A stretch of 64,000 nucleotides of DNA from Bradyrhizobium sp. Ec3.3 (GTDB taxonomy: Bacteria > Pseudomonadota > Alphaproteobacteria > Rhizobiales > Xanthobacteraceae), in the NCBI RefSeq assembly GCF_000472925.1, contig NZ_AXAS01000048.1, positions 1 through 64,000 on the forward strand. Reading direction: 5' to 3'. The notes beneath the pieces are model-generated. The model saw only the letters and a program-made list of their open reading frames with translations. It had not been told where the DNA came from and did not search any database. Shown here piece after piece: positions 36,699-44,779 of the stretch. A program made the translations under genes and the position numbers. Positions within the stretch are counted from its first letter, which is position 1; every line of letters begins with the position of its first letter.

Positions 36699-36962
36699 TC
36701 AGCCGCCGATGATTCGCGACGATATCCGCAGCATGTGGGAGTGGAGCGCGTCGGCCATGAACGGCAGCGCCAGCAGCATGGTCGCGAAGATCGCGAGGAT
36801 TTTCGGCACGTAGATCAGGGTCTGCTCCTGGATCTGCGTGAGCGCCTGGAATAGCGACACCACGACACCAACCACGAGCCCCACCACCATCAGCGGCGAC
36901 GACACGATCACGATCGTCCAGATCGCATCCCGCGCCACGTCAAGCGTTTCAGGTCCGGTCAT
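36699..36962 (-). CDS. fliQ: Flagellar export protein FliQ
   Basis: 87 residues, two long helices (about 15-40 and 50-75) with VVGVVVSLFQALTQIQEQTL between them, the FliQ hallmark. It is part of the FliPQR export core. The gap to fliE upstream holds a palindromic repeat (37026), so fliQRflhB may have its own start of transcription or rely on read-through. Confidence 0.95.
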   Translation of the reverse strand: MTGPETLDVARDAIWTIVIVSSPLMVVGLVVGVVVSLFQALTQIQEQTLIYVPKILAIFATMLLALPFMADALHSHMLRISSRIIGG

Positions 36963-37025
36963 TGCAAAATCCTCTATTCAACACTCGCCTTCCCACCGCT
37001 GTCGCGAGGGAGCCACGCCCTCTCC

Positions 37026-37106
37026 CGTCATTGCGAGCGCAGCGAAGCAATCCAGAGAGGCATCCGCGGAAAGATTCTGGATTGCTTGGCTGCGCTCGCA
37101 ATGACG
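37026..37106. repeat. Intergenic palindromic repeat, family A copy 2, inside flagellar operon
   Basis: CGTCATTGCGAGCGCAGCG ... GCTGCGCTCGCAATGACG is a long near-perfect inverted repeat, with GAAGCAATCCAGAG and TTCTGGATTGCTTGG as inner arms. It sits in the 156-base gap between fliE and fliQ. As RNA it would fold into one long hairpin. Confidence 0.85.
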
Positions 37107-37118
37107 AGTGTGAGAAAC

Positions 37119-37427
37119 TCAGATCGCCATCTTCATGATGTCTTCATAGGACTGGATCACCCGGTCGCGAACCGACACCAGGGTCGAGACGGCGACATCG
37201 GTTTCGGCCACCGCCGTCACCACATCCATGACGTTGGCCTTGCCGCTCGCCATGGCCACGGTCTGCGCATCGGACTTGCGGCCGGAGTCCATGACGCTGC
37301 CGATGGAGTCCTTGAGCAGCGCGGCGAAGGACGGGCCATTCGTCTCCGATCCCTTGCCTGCGGCGCTGTTCTCCAGCACGCGCGCGAGGTTGGCGTAGGC
37401 GTTCGCGGCAATCGTCGGTGAAGCCAT
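37119..37427 (-). CDS. fliE: Flagellar hook-basal body protein FliE
   Basis: 102 residues, with the conserved C-terminal segment VVTAVAETDVAVSTLVSVRD then YEDIMKMAI. FliE joins the MS ring to the rod. It lies 17 bases after flgC. The C-terminus is complete. Confidence 0.95.
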   Translation of the reverse strand: MASPTIAANAYANLARVLENSAAGKGSETNGPSFAALLKDSIGSVMDSGRKSDAQTVAMASGKANVMDVVTAVAETDVAVSTLVSVRDRVIQSYEDIMKMAI

Positions 37428-37444
37428 GGCTTTGAGCCTCCTGT

Positions 37445-37870
37445 TCAGGCCTTGAGGATGTCGAGCGTGCGCTGGATCATCCGGCGCGTTGCACTGATGA
37501 TGTTGAGATTGGCTTCATAGGACCGCTGCGCGTCGCGCATGTCGGTCATTTCGACCACCGAGTTCACGTTCGGATATTTGACGTTGCCGCTCGCGTCGGC
37601 GGCTGGATTGTTCGGCTCGTATTTGACGCGGAAGTTGGACTGGTCGGGCTTGATCTTGCCGAGGGTGACGACTTGCGCGTCCAGCGTGCGGTCGAGCGCG
37701 GAGGAGAAGGTCGGCACCTTGCGCCGGTAGGGATCGCCGCCGGCGGTCTGAGCAGTGGAGTCCGCGTTCGCGATGTTCTCCGAGATCACCCGCATGCGCC
37801 CGGCCTGCGCGCGCAGGCCGGAGGTCGCAATCGCCATCGAGCGGGCAAAGTCGCTGCTGTCATTCGCCAT
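37445..37870 (-). CDS. flgC: Flagellar basal-body rod protein FlgC
   Basis: 141 residues. The N-terminal ALRAQAGRMRVISENIANAD is the rod signature. The end (DMRDAQRSYEANLNIISATR, RTLDILKA) is the C-terminal heptad helix. It is 18 bases after flgB and 17 bases before fliE. Confidence 0.96.
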   Translation of the reverse strand: MANDSSDFARSMAIATSGLRAQAGRMRVISENIANADSTAQTAGGDPYRRKVPTFSSALDRTLDAQVVTLGKIKPDQSNFRVKYEPNNPAADASGNVKYPNVNSVVEMTDMRDAQRSYEANLNIISATRRMIQRTLDILKA

Positions 37871-37888
37871 GATGCGCTTCCGCTAGCT

Positions 37889-38293
37889 CTAACCTTTACC
37901 GATCGCGGTCTTCAGAAGGTGCAGGCTTTTGGAGTAGAGCGAGGTCGCGGCCGCGTAATCCATCTGGTTCGAGGCGGACTTCATCATTTCCTCCTCGAGA
38001 TTGACGGCATTGCCCGCAGGACGTGTCTCGAAGCCCGCATTCTTGTTCTGGTCGAAGCTCGACGGCGCGCCCGACGGCGTCATGTGCGAGGCGCTGGTGC
38101 GGGCCATCGCGAGCGGCCCCATGGAGCCGGTGACCGCGCCGGCCTTGTCGAACTTGGGCTCGACCAGGTCGCGCGGCCGGAAGTTGGGCGTGTCGGAATT
38201 GGAGACGTTCTCGGACAGGACGCGCTGGCGTTCCTGGTGCCACTGCATCTTGGTGCGAAGCGCCGAGAGCACCGGAAGGTCGTTGATGGACAT
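37889..38293 (-). CDS. flgB: Flagellar basal-body rod protein FlgB
   Basis: 134 residues. QERQRVLSENVSNSDTPNFR is the family signature, and the C-terminal helix is KSASNQMDYAAATSLYSKSL. First gene of the minus-strand export and rod operon. A perfect TTAA-N7-TTAA box lies 62 bases upstream of its start, which makes it a likely CtrA target. Confidence 0.96.
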   Translation of the reverse strand: MSINDLPVLSALRTKMQWHQERQRVLSENVSNSDTPNFRPRDLVEPKFDKAGAVTGSMGPLAMARTSASHMTPSGAPSSFDQNKNAGFETRPAGNAVNLEEEMMKSASNQMDYAAATSLYSKSLHLLKTAIGKG

Positions 38294-38354
38294 GGCTTGC
38301 GGCTCCTTGCCCCGGATCAGGCCCGGAGCTAGGCAGAATTTGCCGCGTGTATGG

Positions 38355-38369
38355 TTAATGGCTGGTTAA
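38355..38369 (-). promoter_or_regulatory. CtrA-type box upstream of flgB
   Basis: On the minus strand TTAACCAGCCATTAACC fits the full CtrA consensus TTAA-N7-TTAAC. It is 62 bases before flgB and about 270 before the divergent fliO. The region 38294-38642 (349 bases) holds no gene; further AT-rich stretches (GGGTTATTAAGAA, GGTGTTAAGG) are seen. Confidence 0.75.
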
Positions 38370-38642
38370 GAGGTTGGCGGCAGATATCCCTCCTTGAGAC
38401 GCCAAGGTTTCGCCCCGTGATTCTACGCTTCCAAAACGCTCGTTAACCCAATCGCTTGGCTCCGGAACAATCCCCAAGAAGTCGTTTTGGATCGGGCGAT
38501 TCATGGGTTATTAAGAACTGGGGACGGCAGAACTTGCCGTGAGGTGTTAAGGGATCGAACTTCTGGGGCGTCGCGGGCTTGTGGTCGGGATGGATTTCGA
38601 CCATTGGCCGCATGAGACAAGCGCCATTTGCCGGGGACAAGC

Positions 38643-39590
38643 ATGCAAGGCCCTTTGACCTTTATCTTAGCGTTCATCGTCGTTCTGGCGCTGATCGGCC
38701 TGGCCGCGTGGCTGGTTCGCCGATTCGCGACGAACCGGCTGGGCGCCAACACCCAGCGCGGCCGGATGCCCCGGCTTGCCGTGATCGATGCCGCCGCCGT
38801 CGATGGCCGTCGCCGCCTGGTGCTGGTCCGGCGCGACAATGTCGAACATCTCCTGATGATCGGCGGCCCGACCGACATCGTCGTCGAGCCCAACATCGTG
38901 CGTGCAGCCCCGAGCCGCGATCAGTTGCCGCAACGGGCCGGGAACGCCGAGCCGCCGCCGCGCCTCGCTCCATTGCCGGAACCCGCCGCTTGGGATGAGC
39001 CTTCGCCGCGCCCCGAGCTTCTCGACCAACCCGAGCCGCAGATGCCCGAGCCGTCGCCGCGGCCTGCGCGTCCCTCCTTCGCCGACGAAGTGCGCCGGCC
39101 TGCGCCTGCGCCTGCGCTCGCCGAGCGTCGCAGTGATCCGTTCGCCGGCTTCACCGCCGAGCCGGTCACGCCGCGCCCCGAGCGCGAGCCACAGGTCAGG
39201 CCCGAGCCGATGCCGCCGCGTGTCCCGCGCGGCGAGCCGATGATGCCGCGCCCGCCGCGCCAGAGCGAGCCGCCCAAGGTCCCGCCGGTGCGCGCCGCCG
39301 CGCCGCCACCGCCTCCCCCGGCGCCTCCCGCCCCGCCGGCGCCTCCCTCGCCGGCCGTGCCCTCGAGCGCCGAGCAGAATCTCGCCGAGATGGCGCAGCG
39401 GCTCGAGGCCGCCCTGCGCCGGCCCGCCGGCGAGACGGTCGCGCCTCCCGTTGCGCCCGAGCCGCCCGCACCCGCGGTGCGCCCGTCACGCAACGAGGCG
39501 CCTGCCCCGGCCGCACCCGCAAAGACGAGCTTTGAAAATCTCGAAGACGAGATGGCCTCCCTGCTCGGCCGCCCGAAGCCATCTTCGTGA
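38643..39590 (+). CDS. fliO: Flagellar biosynthesis protein FliO, extended
   Basis: 315 residues, where FliO is usually 100-150. One membrane helix at about 4-24 (LTFILAFIVVLALIGLAAWL) is followed by the short FliO domain (RGRMPRLAVIDAAAVDGRRR ... LVRRDNVEHLLMIGG). Then comes a 220-residue tail rich in Pro, Ala, Glu and Arg, with a small helical end (ENLEDEMASLLGR). ATG 38643 follows GGGGAC. Its stop overlaps the fliP start (GTGA). Confidence 0.9.
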   Translation: MQGPLTFILAFIVVLALIGLAAWLVRRFATNRLGANTQRGRMPRLAVIDAAAVDGRRRLVLVRRDNVEHLLMIGGPTDIVVEPNIVRAAPSRDQLPQRAGNAEPPPRLAPLPEPAAWDEPSPRPELLDQPEPQMPEPSPRPARPSFADEVRRPAPAPALAERRSDPFAGFTAEPVTPRPEREPQVRPEPMPPRVPRGEPMMPRPPRQSEPPKVPPVRAAAPPPPPPAPPAPPAPPSPAVPSSAEQNLAEMAQRLEAALRRPAGETVAPPVAPEPPAPAVRPSRNEAPAPAAPAKTSFENLEDEMASLLGRPKPSS

Positions 39591-40342
39591 GGCACTCGGC
39601 TTTCCCGCGTAGAGTTTTTTTCCTTCCTGTCCTGATCGGCGCCGCTCTCCTGGCGGCGCCTGCGCATGCGCAGGACATCAGCATCAATCTCGGCGGCCAG
39701 GGGGGCGGCGGCGTCACCGAGCGCGCGATCCAGCTCATCGCGCTGCTCACGGTGCTGTCGATCGCGCCGTCGATCCTGGTCATGATGACGTCGTTCACGC
39801 GCATCGTGGTCGTGCTGTCGCTGCTTCGCACCGCCATGGGCACCGCGACCGCGCCGCCGAACTCCGTGATCATCGCGCTCGCGATGTTCCTCACCTTCTT
39901 CGTGATGGGACCGGTCCTGCAGAAATCCTATGACGAGGGCATCAAGCCGCTGGTCGCCAACCAGATCGGCGTCGAGGACGCGCTCCAGCTTGCCTCAGTC
40001 CCCCTGCGTGGCTTCATGCAGAAGAACGTGCGCGAGAAGGATCTGAAACTCTTCATGGACCTCTCCGGCGAGCCGCCGCCGGCAACCCCCGACGAGCTCG
40101 CGCTCCGCATCCTCATCCCCTCGTTCATGATCTCCGAGCTGAAGCGCGCCTTCGAGATCGGCTTCCTCCTGTTCCTCCCCTTCCTGATTATCGATCTCGT
40201 CGTCGCCTCCGTCCTGATGTCGATGGGCATGATGATGCTGCCGCCAGCGGTGGTGTCGCTGCCGTTCAAGTTGATCTTCTTCGTGCTGGTCGACGGCTGG
40301 TCGCTGGTGGCGGGAAGCCTGGTGCAGAGTTACGGGGGGTAG
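39587..40342 (+). CDS. fliP: Flagellar export protein FliP
   Basis: 251 residues with a cleavable signal (1-28, AHAQD), then four helices. MMTSFTRIVVVLSLLRTAMG, PPNSVIIALAMFLTFFVMGP and PFLIIDLVVASVLMSMGMMM are the two FliP signature regions. GTG start at 39587, four-base overlap with fliO. FliP is the main part of the export channel. Confidence 0.96.
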   Translation: MRHSAFPRRVFFLPVLIGAALLAAPAHAQDISINLGGQGGGGVTERAIQLIALLTVLSIAPSILVMMTSFTRIVVVLSLLRTAMGTATAPPNSVIIALAMFLTFFVMGPVLQKSYDEGIKPLVANQIGVEDALQLASVPLRGFMQKNVREKDLKLFMDLSGEPPPATPDELALRILIPSFMISELKRAFEIGFLLFLPFLIIDLVVASVLMSMGMMMLPPAVVSLPFKLIFFVLVDGWSLVAGSLVQSYGG

Positions 40343-40469
40343 CGGGCGGACGGCCACGGGGCAAACGTCTCCTGCTTTCGTCGAGAACCTCAGGCCCCTC
40401 CCCGTCATTGCGGAGGATGTGGCGGCAGCTTGCGACAACAATTGCCGGCCGGCGCTGCGGCTGCCCACC

Positions 40470-40706
40470 CTACCCCTTCACGTCATATTGCTTGCTGAGG
40501 TGATCGCCGATCTGCACGAGCATGGCGACGCATTCGGGGTAGCCGGGCTTGTCGATGGTGGCCTGGTCGGACTCGTCGCGGAACTCCCAGCTGTCGCCAT
40601 CGCGGAGAACGATGATCTTCATGCCGTCCGAACAATCGGCATGGACCTTCAATTCGGCTTTCGCCATGGCGATCAGTTCGGCTTCGGTCTTGACGGGCTT
40701 GCTCAT
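40470..40706 (-). CDS. Small hypothetical protein
   Basis: 78 residues from ATG 40706 (MSKPVKTEAELIAMAKAELK ...), soluble, with two cysteines and a DGDSWEFRDESDQATIDKPG core that looks like a beta sheet. GGGAGA lies upstream. Small proteins of this kind (often with VHADC-x-GMKI) are found in rhizobia. It lies between fliP and the TPR gene but need not be flagellar. Confidence 0.65.
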   Translation of the reverse strand: MSKPVKTEAELIAMAKAELKVHADCSDGMKIIVLRDGDSWEFRDESDQATIDKPGYPECVAMLVQIGDHLSKQYDVKG

Positions 40707-40806
40707 GTCCACGCTTCTCCCGGCATCGGCGCGTGTCGAGACCGCGCCTTGAACGGGAAATTGCCGCGTCAGAGGGCGGCTGTCGAGAGGCCGAAGGTAG
40801 GAGGAC

Positions 40807-43800
40807 CTAGCGGGTCATCTTGATCTGCCTCACGGGCGGGATCGCGGGCAGCGAGCCGGTGTGCTCGGTCTCGTCCTTGGCCTGCGGCGGCATGGGCGCG
40901 CGGGCGGTGGCGTCGGGGAAGCGCTGCTTCATCTCGCGCAGGAAGCCGTCGAGCGTGTCGACGCTGGCCGCGAGCTTGGCAATCTCCGCGAATTCGGCGC
41001 TGGAGGCGGCCGCCGGCTTGCTTGCGATGTCGAAGGCGAGCCGGTCGGAGCTCTCGCTCATCAACGGCGCGTATTTCTCGCGGAAGCGCGACAGCCCGAT
41101 CGCATCGTCGGCGAGCGCGTAGCCGACGGCGGCGCGGATCACGTCGCTCTTCTCGACCGCGTTGAGCGGCTTGAAGTCGCGAAAACGCTCGCCGTAGTAG
41201 AGCTCGATCTGCTCGGCGGATTCGCGCCAGCGCCGCGCCGCCCAGAAGATGTCGGAGCGCAGGCGGATCGCCTCGCGGCCCGCGACGTTGGAGACGATGT
41301 CGAGCGCGAGGTCGTGGCGGCCGACGTCGCTCTGCGCGCGCGCCTCCAGCAGCAGGCGCTGCTGGCGCAATTCGCCGGACAGATCGCTGATGCGGCTCGC
41401 CCGCAGCGCCGAGATGGCCATGTCGGGCTTGCGGTTGGCGAGATAGACCATGGCGAGGCGGGCCGCGACCTGCGCGCGCGCCGCCCCTTCGAGGCGGTGG
41501 TCGACCTGGTATTGCAGGAGCTCGGCGGCCTGGTCGAGCAGGTCGATGGACGCCAGGCGATCGGCGAGCTTGCGGATCAGCTCGTCGCCGCGCCGGCCGA
41601 TCGGCGTCAGCTCGCGGAACTCGTAGAACATCCCGAGCGCCTCGATCGGCGGAAGATCGTCGCCCTTGGAGCTCAAGAAGATCTGCGAGAACAGCTCCTG
41701 CGCAAGGTCCTGCGCCTGGCGCGAGGCGTCCGCATTCGGTTGGAGTATCGTCGCGGTACGGGCCGCGGCGAGCGCATCCCGGTAGCGGCCCATGTCGGCA
41801 TACATCCGCGCCAGCAACTGCAGCGTCTTCACCTCGATGGCGTCGCCGCGCCAGGTCATCGCCAGCGTCTCGAGCTCACGCAGCGCGTCATCCTTGGTGA
41901 TCTCGTCGCGCTTCTGCCGCAGCGCGACCTCGAGCTGCTTGGCTTCGGCGGCGGCCGGCCGGTCGTCCGAGCCGACAGCGAACTTGTAGTCGTCGAGCGC
42001 GTCCTTGTCGTGGCCGAGCGCTTCGGCGAGCCTGCCGCGCAGCACCGCGAAGGACGGCGCCATGTCCGGCGGCACGCCGACGACCTCGAGCTCGCTGCGC
42101 CGCTTGGAGGCGCCGGCATAATCCTTCACCTCGAGCGAGGCCCGCATCGCATCCATCGTCACGATGCGCTGGACGTCGAGCGGCAGCGAGGCGATGGCGA
42201 ACTCGACGTTCTTGAACTTTTCGCGCGCATCGGCCCACTTCCCTTGCCGCGCATAGGCGAGCGCCTTCCAGAGCTGCGAGTCGTGACTGTTGCCGATCAC
42301 GGGATTGGCGAGATCCTTCAGCCCCTGCCCAGGCCGGCCAATGAGGATGCTCGCGATCGCGTGCATGATCAGCGCCGAGGACTCCTCCTTGTTGAGGGGA
42401 TCGGCCAGCATGACGTCGGTCATCGCCTTGGCTTCGTGATACATGCCGCGCGACATGTAGAAATGCGCGAGGTCAAGCCGCGGGATCGAGCGCTGCGCCG
42501 GCTCGACCGCCGCGATCGCGGCGACCAGCGCGCTCTGGCGGTTCATGAACAGCTCGGACTGTCCCTTGCGCCATTCCTCGATGTTGAAGACCGGCCGCAC
42601 CGCGGTCGGCGCGCGCTCGGCGGAGACGTCGACCGGCGACAGCGTCAGCCCGCCCTTCTTGCCCAGGATCACCTTGTCGGAGCCGACCTCGACGCCGACC
42701 TCGTCGGAGTTCGGACGAATGGCGATGCCGTGCGCGGATTCGAGCAGCGAGAGATCGACCAGGTCCTGCCGCTTGATGAAGCCGCGGACCGGCCGCGGCG
42801 CGGTGACGACGTAGAGCGTGTCGCCGGCGTCGGGATCGGTCAGCTTGTGCAGCATGCCCGGATTGGCGAAGGGGATAGCGATATTGGCGAGCGCCGGGTC
42901 AGTGATGTTGCGCATCATCATTAGCGGCAGCGGCGTTGCCTGGATCTTGTCGGCGAGCGTCAGGAGCCAGTTGGTCTCCTTGCCGTTCTCCTCACTCGAC
43001 AGCGAATAGACCAGCGGCCGATTGAGGCGGATGCGGATGGCCTGGCCCTTGTCGAGCGGCGTGCGGCTGACCTCGCCGATCATCGCGCCGCCCTTGGCGC
43101 GGATCGGCTCGACGTCGATGGCTTTCTGGGTGTCGAACACCAGCCAGACGGTGTCGCCGCGCCGGAATGCGGCGGCGGGCGTTGCGACCGAGAGCGGGAA
43201 CGTCACGCGCAGGCCGTCGCTGTCGCGGCGGGCATCGACGCTCGGCGCGGTGTCTTGCGCGACGGCCGGAGCCGGCGCCTCGACTGGTGCGGCTTTCGCC
43301 ATGTCCTTCGGCGCGTCCTTGACCGGCTCCTTCGGCGCTTCGGCGGCCATCGGTGCTAACGGTTTTGGCGCAGCAGCCGGCGCTGCGGCCTCTGCAGCCG
43401 CCGGCGCAGGTTTCGGCGCCTCGGCCGAATGCGCAGCTTGAGCCGTGACAGGCTCGGGCGCGGCCAGCACCGGCGCGGGCTTCGGCGCCTCGGCAGCCGG
43501 CGCCGCGCCCGCGACCTCAGGCTTCACCTCGATCTTGGCCTCGCGCGCGATGGTCTCGGAGGTCGGCGGCGCGATCTCGCGCGGCATCTCCTTCTTCTCC
43601 ACCGCCGCGTGCGGTCCCTGCGTCGCGGCCGGCTTTGCTGGCGCCAGGACCTGCTCGGCCGTCGTCGCGGCCTTGTTCTTGTCCGGCTGGAAGGCGACGT
43701 CGACGACATAGTTCTTGTCGTCGCGGAAAGAGTGCACGTCGGCCTCGCCGATCAGCGCGATCTCGACATTGGTCTGGTCGATGTCCGCCTTCTGCTTGAT

Positions 43801-44547
43801 CGAGGCCACGTTCGGGGGCGCCGCCACGACCGCGTCGGCGAGATCGAAGTTGAGATTGGCGTTGAAGGCGAGCGTCAGCTTCTGCTCGTTGAGCACCGAG
43901 GAGACGCCGACGCCGTCGGGCATCTCGAAGACGAAGCGCACGAAGGTCGGCTGCACCGAGGCGCGGACGCGGATCGGCGGGCGCTTCTTGGTCTCGGCGG
44001 CCACGCGCTGGGCGCGCAGCGCGCGCTCCGCGGCGCGCGCACGATCGGAGAGTTCCTTCACCACGTCCATCGGCAGGCTCGGCGGCGCGCCCTTCCAGCC
44101 CTCGGGCAGAAGGTCGACGAAGGTCCGCTCGCCGGCATTCATGGTGTTGACGGTGACGCGGCGCGCGAGCGACAGCCGGATCGCCCCGCCGTCGGGATCG
44201 CGGCGAGCGGAGTTGACGTAGTCGGGGGCACCCTCCGGGATGCGGTCGACCGGTACATCGACCGGTCGCTCGAAGCGGATGATCAGGATCGATCCCGCGG
44301 TCGTCACCTCGGACGAAACGTCCTCGCCGAGCTTGATGACGAGGCGCGCAAAACCGCCGCCGGCCGAGAAGGTCGCCTCGCCCCGCACCGGCTCGGCGCG
44401 CGCGGGCAAGGCCAGGCCCACCAATAGGCAGGCGGCCAGTACGGACAGCACGCGGACATGACGCTGCACGCCCGGCGCCGAGGTCAACACCAAGGCGCGG
44501 GCTCGCGACCAAAATCCAGCGGCAGCCTGTCGCGCCATTGGCGGCAT
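40807..44547 (-). CDS. Giant periplasmic AMIN/TPR protein of the flagellar locus
   Basis: 1246 residues: a signal peptide (to about 51, PARAEP), AMIN-like beta domains (about 52-155, 190-295 and again 440-545), an Ala/Pro/Lys linker (300-440), and a helical TPR region from about 660 to 1200 (FYMSRGMYHEAKAMTDVMLA, YADMGRYRDALAAARTATIL). It is conserved beside flagellar genes in the Bradyrhizobium group to my knowledge, with no established name. A perfect CtrA-type box 70 bases upstream supports a motility role. It is perhaps a scaffold for periplasmic motor parts, as TPR proteins are in other bacteria. Confidence 0.85.
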   Translation of the reverse strand: MPPMARQAAAGFWSRARALVLTSAPGVQRHVRVLSVLAACLLVGLALPARAEPVRGEATFSAGGGFARLVIKLGEDVSSEVTTAGSILIIRFERPVDVPVDRIPEGAPDYVNSARRDPDGGAIRLSLARRVTVNTMNAGERTFVDLLPEGWKGAPPSLPMDVVKELSDRARAAERALRAQRVAAETKKRPPIRVRASVQPTFVRFVFEMPDGVGVSSVLNEQKLTLAFNANLNFDLADAVVAAPPNVASIKQKADIDQTNVEIALIGEADVHSFRDDKNYVVDVAFQPDKNKAATTAEQVLAPAKPAATQGPHAAVEKKEMPREIAPPTSETIAREAKIEVKPEVAGAAPAAEAPKPAPVLAAPEPVTAQAAHSAEAPKPAPAAAEAAAPAAAPKPLAPMAAEAPKEPVKDAPKDMAKAAPVEAPAPAVAQDTAPSVDARRDSDGLRVTFPLSVATPAAAFRRGDTVWLVFDTQKAIDVEPIRAKGGAMIGEVSRTPLDKGQAIRIRLNRPLVYSLSSEENGKETNWLLTLADKIQATPLPLMMMRNITDPALANIAIPFANPGMLHKLTDPDAGDTLYVVTAPRPVRGFIKRQDLVDLSLLESAHGIAIRPNSDEVGVEVGSDKVILGKKGGLTLSPVDVSAERAPTAVRPVFNIEEWRKGQSELFMNRQSALVAAIAAVEPAQRSIPRLDLAHFYMSRGMYHEAKAMTDVMLADPLNKEESSALIMHAIASILIGRPGQGLKDLANPVIGNSHDSQLWKALAYARQGKWADAREKFKNVEFAIASLPLDVQRIVTMDAMRASLEVKDYAGASKRRSELEVVGVPPDMAPSFAVLRGRLAEALGHDKDALDDYKFAVGSDDRPAAAEAKQLEVALRQKRDEITKDDALRELETLAMTWRGDAIEVKTLQLLARMYADMGRYRDALAAARTATILQPNADASRQAQDLAQELFSQIFLSSKGDDLPPIEALGMFYEFRELTPIGRRGDELIRKLADRLASIDLLDQAAELLQYQVDHRLEGAARAQVAARLAMVYLANRKPDMAISALRASRISDLSGELRQQRLLLEARAQSDVGRHDLALDIVSNVAGREAIRLRSDIFWAARRWRESAEQIELYYGERFRDFKPLNAVEKSDVIRAAVGYALADDAIGLSRFREKYAPLMSESSDRLAFDIASKPAAASSAEFAEIAKLAASVDTLDGFLREMKQRFPDATARAPMPPQAKDETEHTGSLPAIPPVRQIKMTR

Positions 44548-44616
44548 TTCATCCGGTCCGACGATTCATGCCGGCAATGGGGCCGGCCTGTGCCCTCGAC
44601 TGTAAGGTTTCGCCAA

Positions 44617-44631
44617 TTAAGGACTTGTTAA
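44617..44631 (-). promoter_or_regulatory. CtrA-type box upstream of the giant TPR gene
   Basis: TTAAGGACTTGTTAA is a perfect TTAA-N7-TTAA. It lies 70 bases from the TPR start, nearly the same distance as the flgB box from its gene (62). The rest of the region 44548-44779 has no gene. Confidence 0.7.
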
Positions 44632-44764
44632 TGCTGTCGGATTGATTTGACCGGCGCTCGCTGCGCCGCACCAGCGTTCCCGAAACGGCCAGTCGAGGGC
44701 CCCCGGCGGTGGGAAGTAGCGCCATCGGTCGCACGTCCACGGAGCGCCGCCCCGGCTGCCGTTC

Positions 44765-44773
44765 TGCTATAGT
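44765..44773 (+). promoter_or_regulatory. Extended -10 promoter of the UPF0182 gene, possibly leaderless
   Basis: TGCTATAGT has TG-N-TATAGT, an extended -10. It ends six bases before the ATG at 44780, so transcription would start at or next to the start codon. No ribosome site is visible. Inferred. Confidence 0.4.
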
Positions 44774-44779
44774 GCGGAC

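Noticed and set aside
40861..42924. A 687-residue open frame antisense to the giant TPR gene
   Set aside because: Mirror frame of repeated Ala/Leu/Glu codons; the TPR frame has a signal peptide and domain order.
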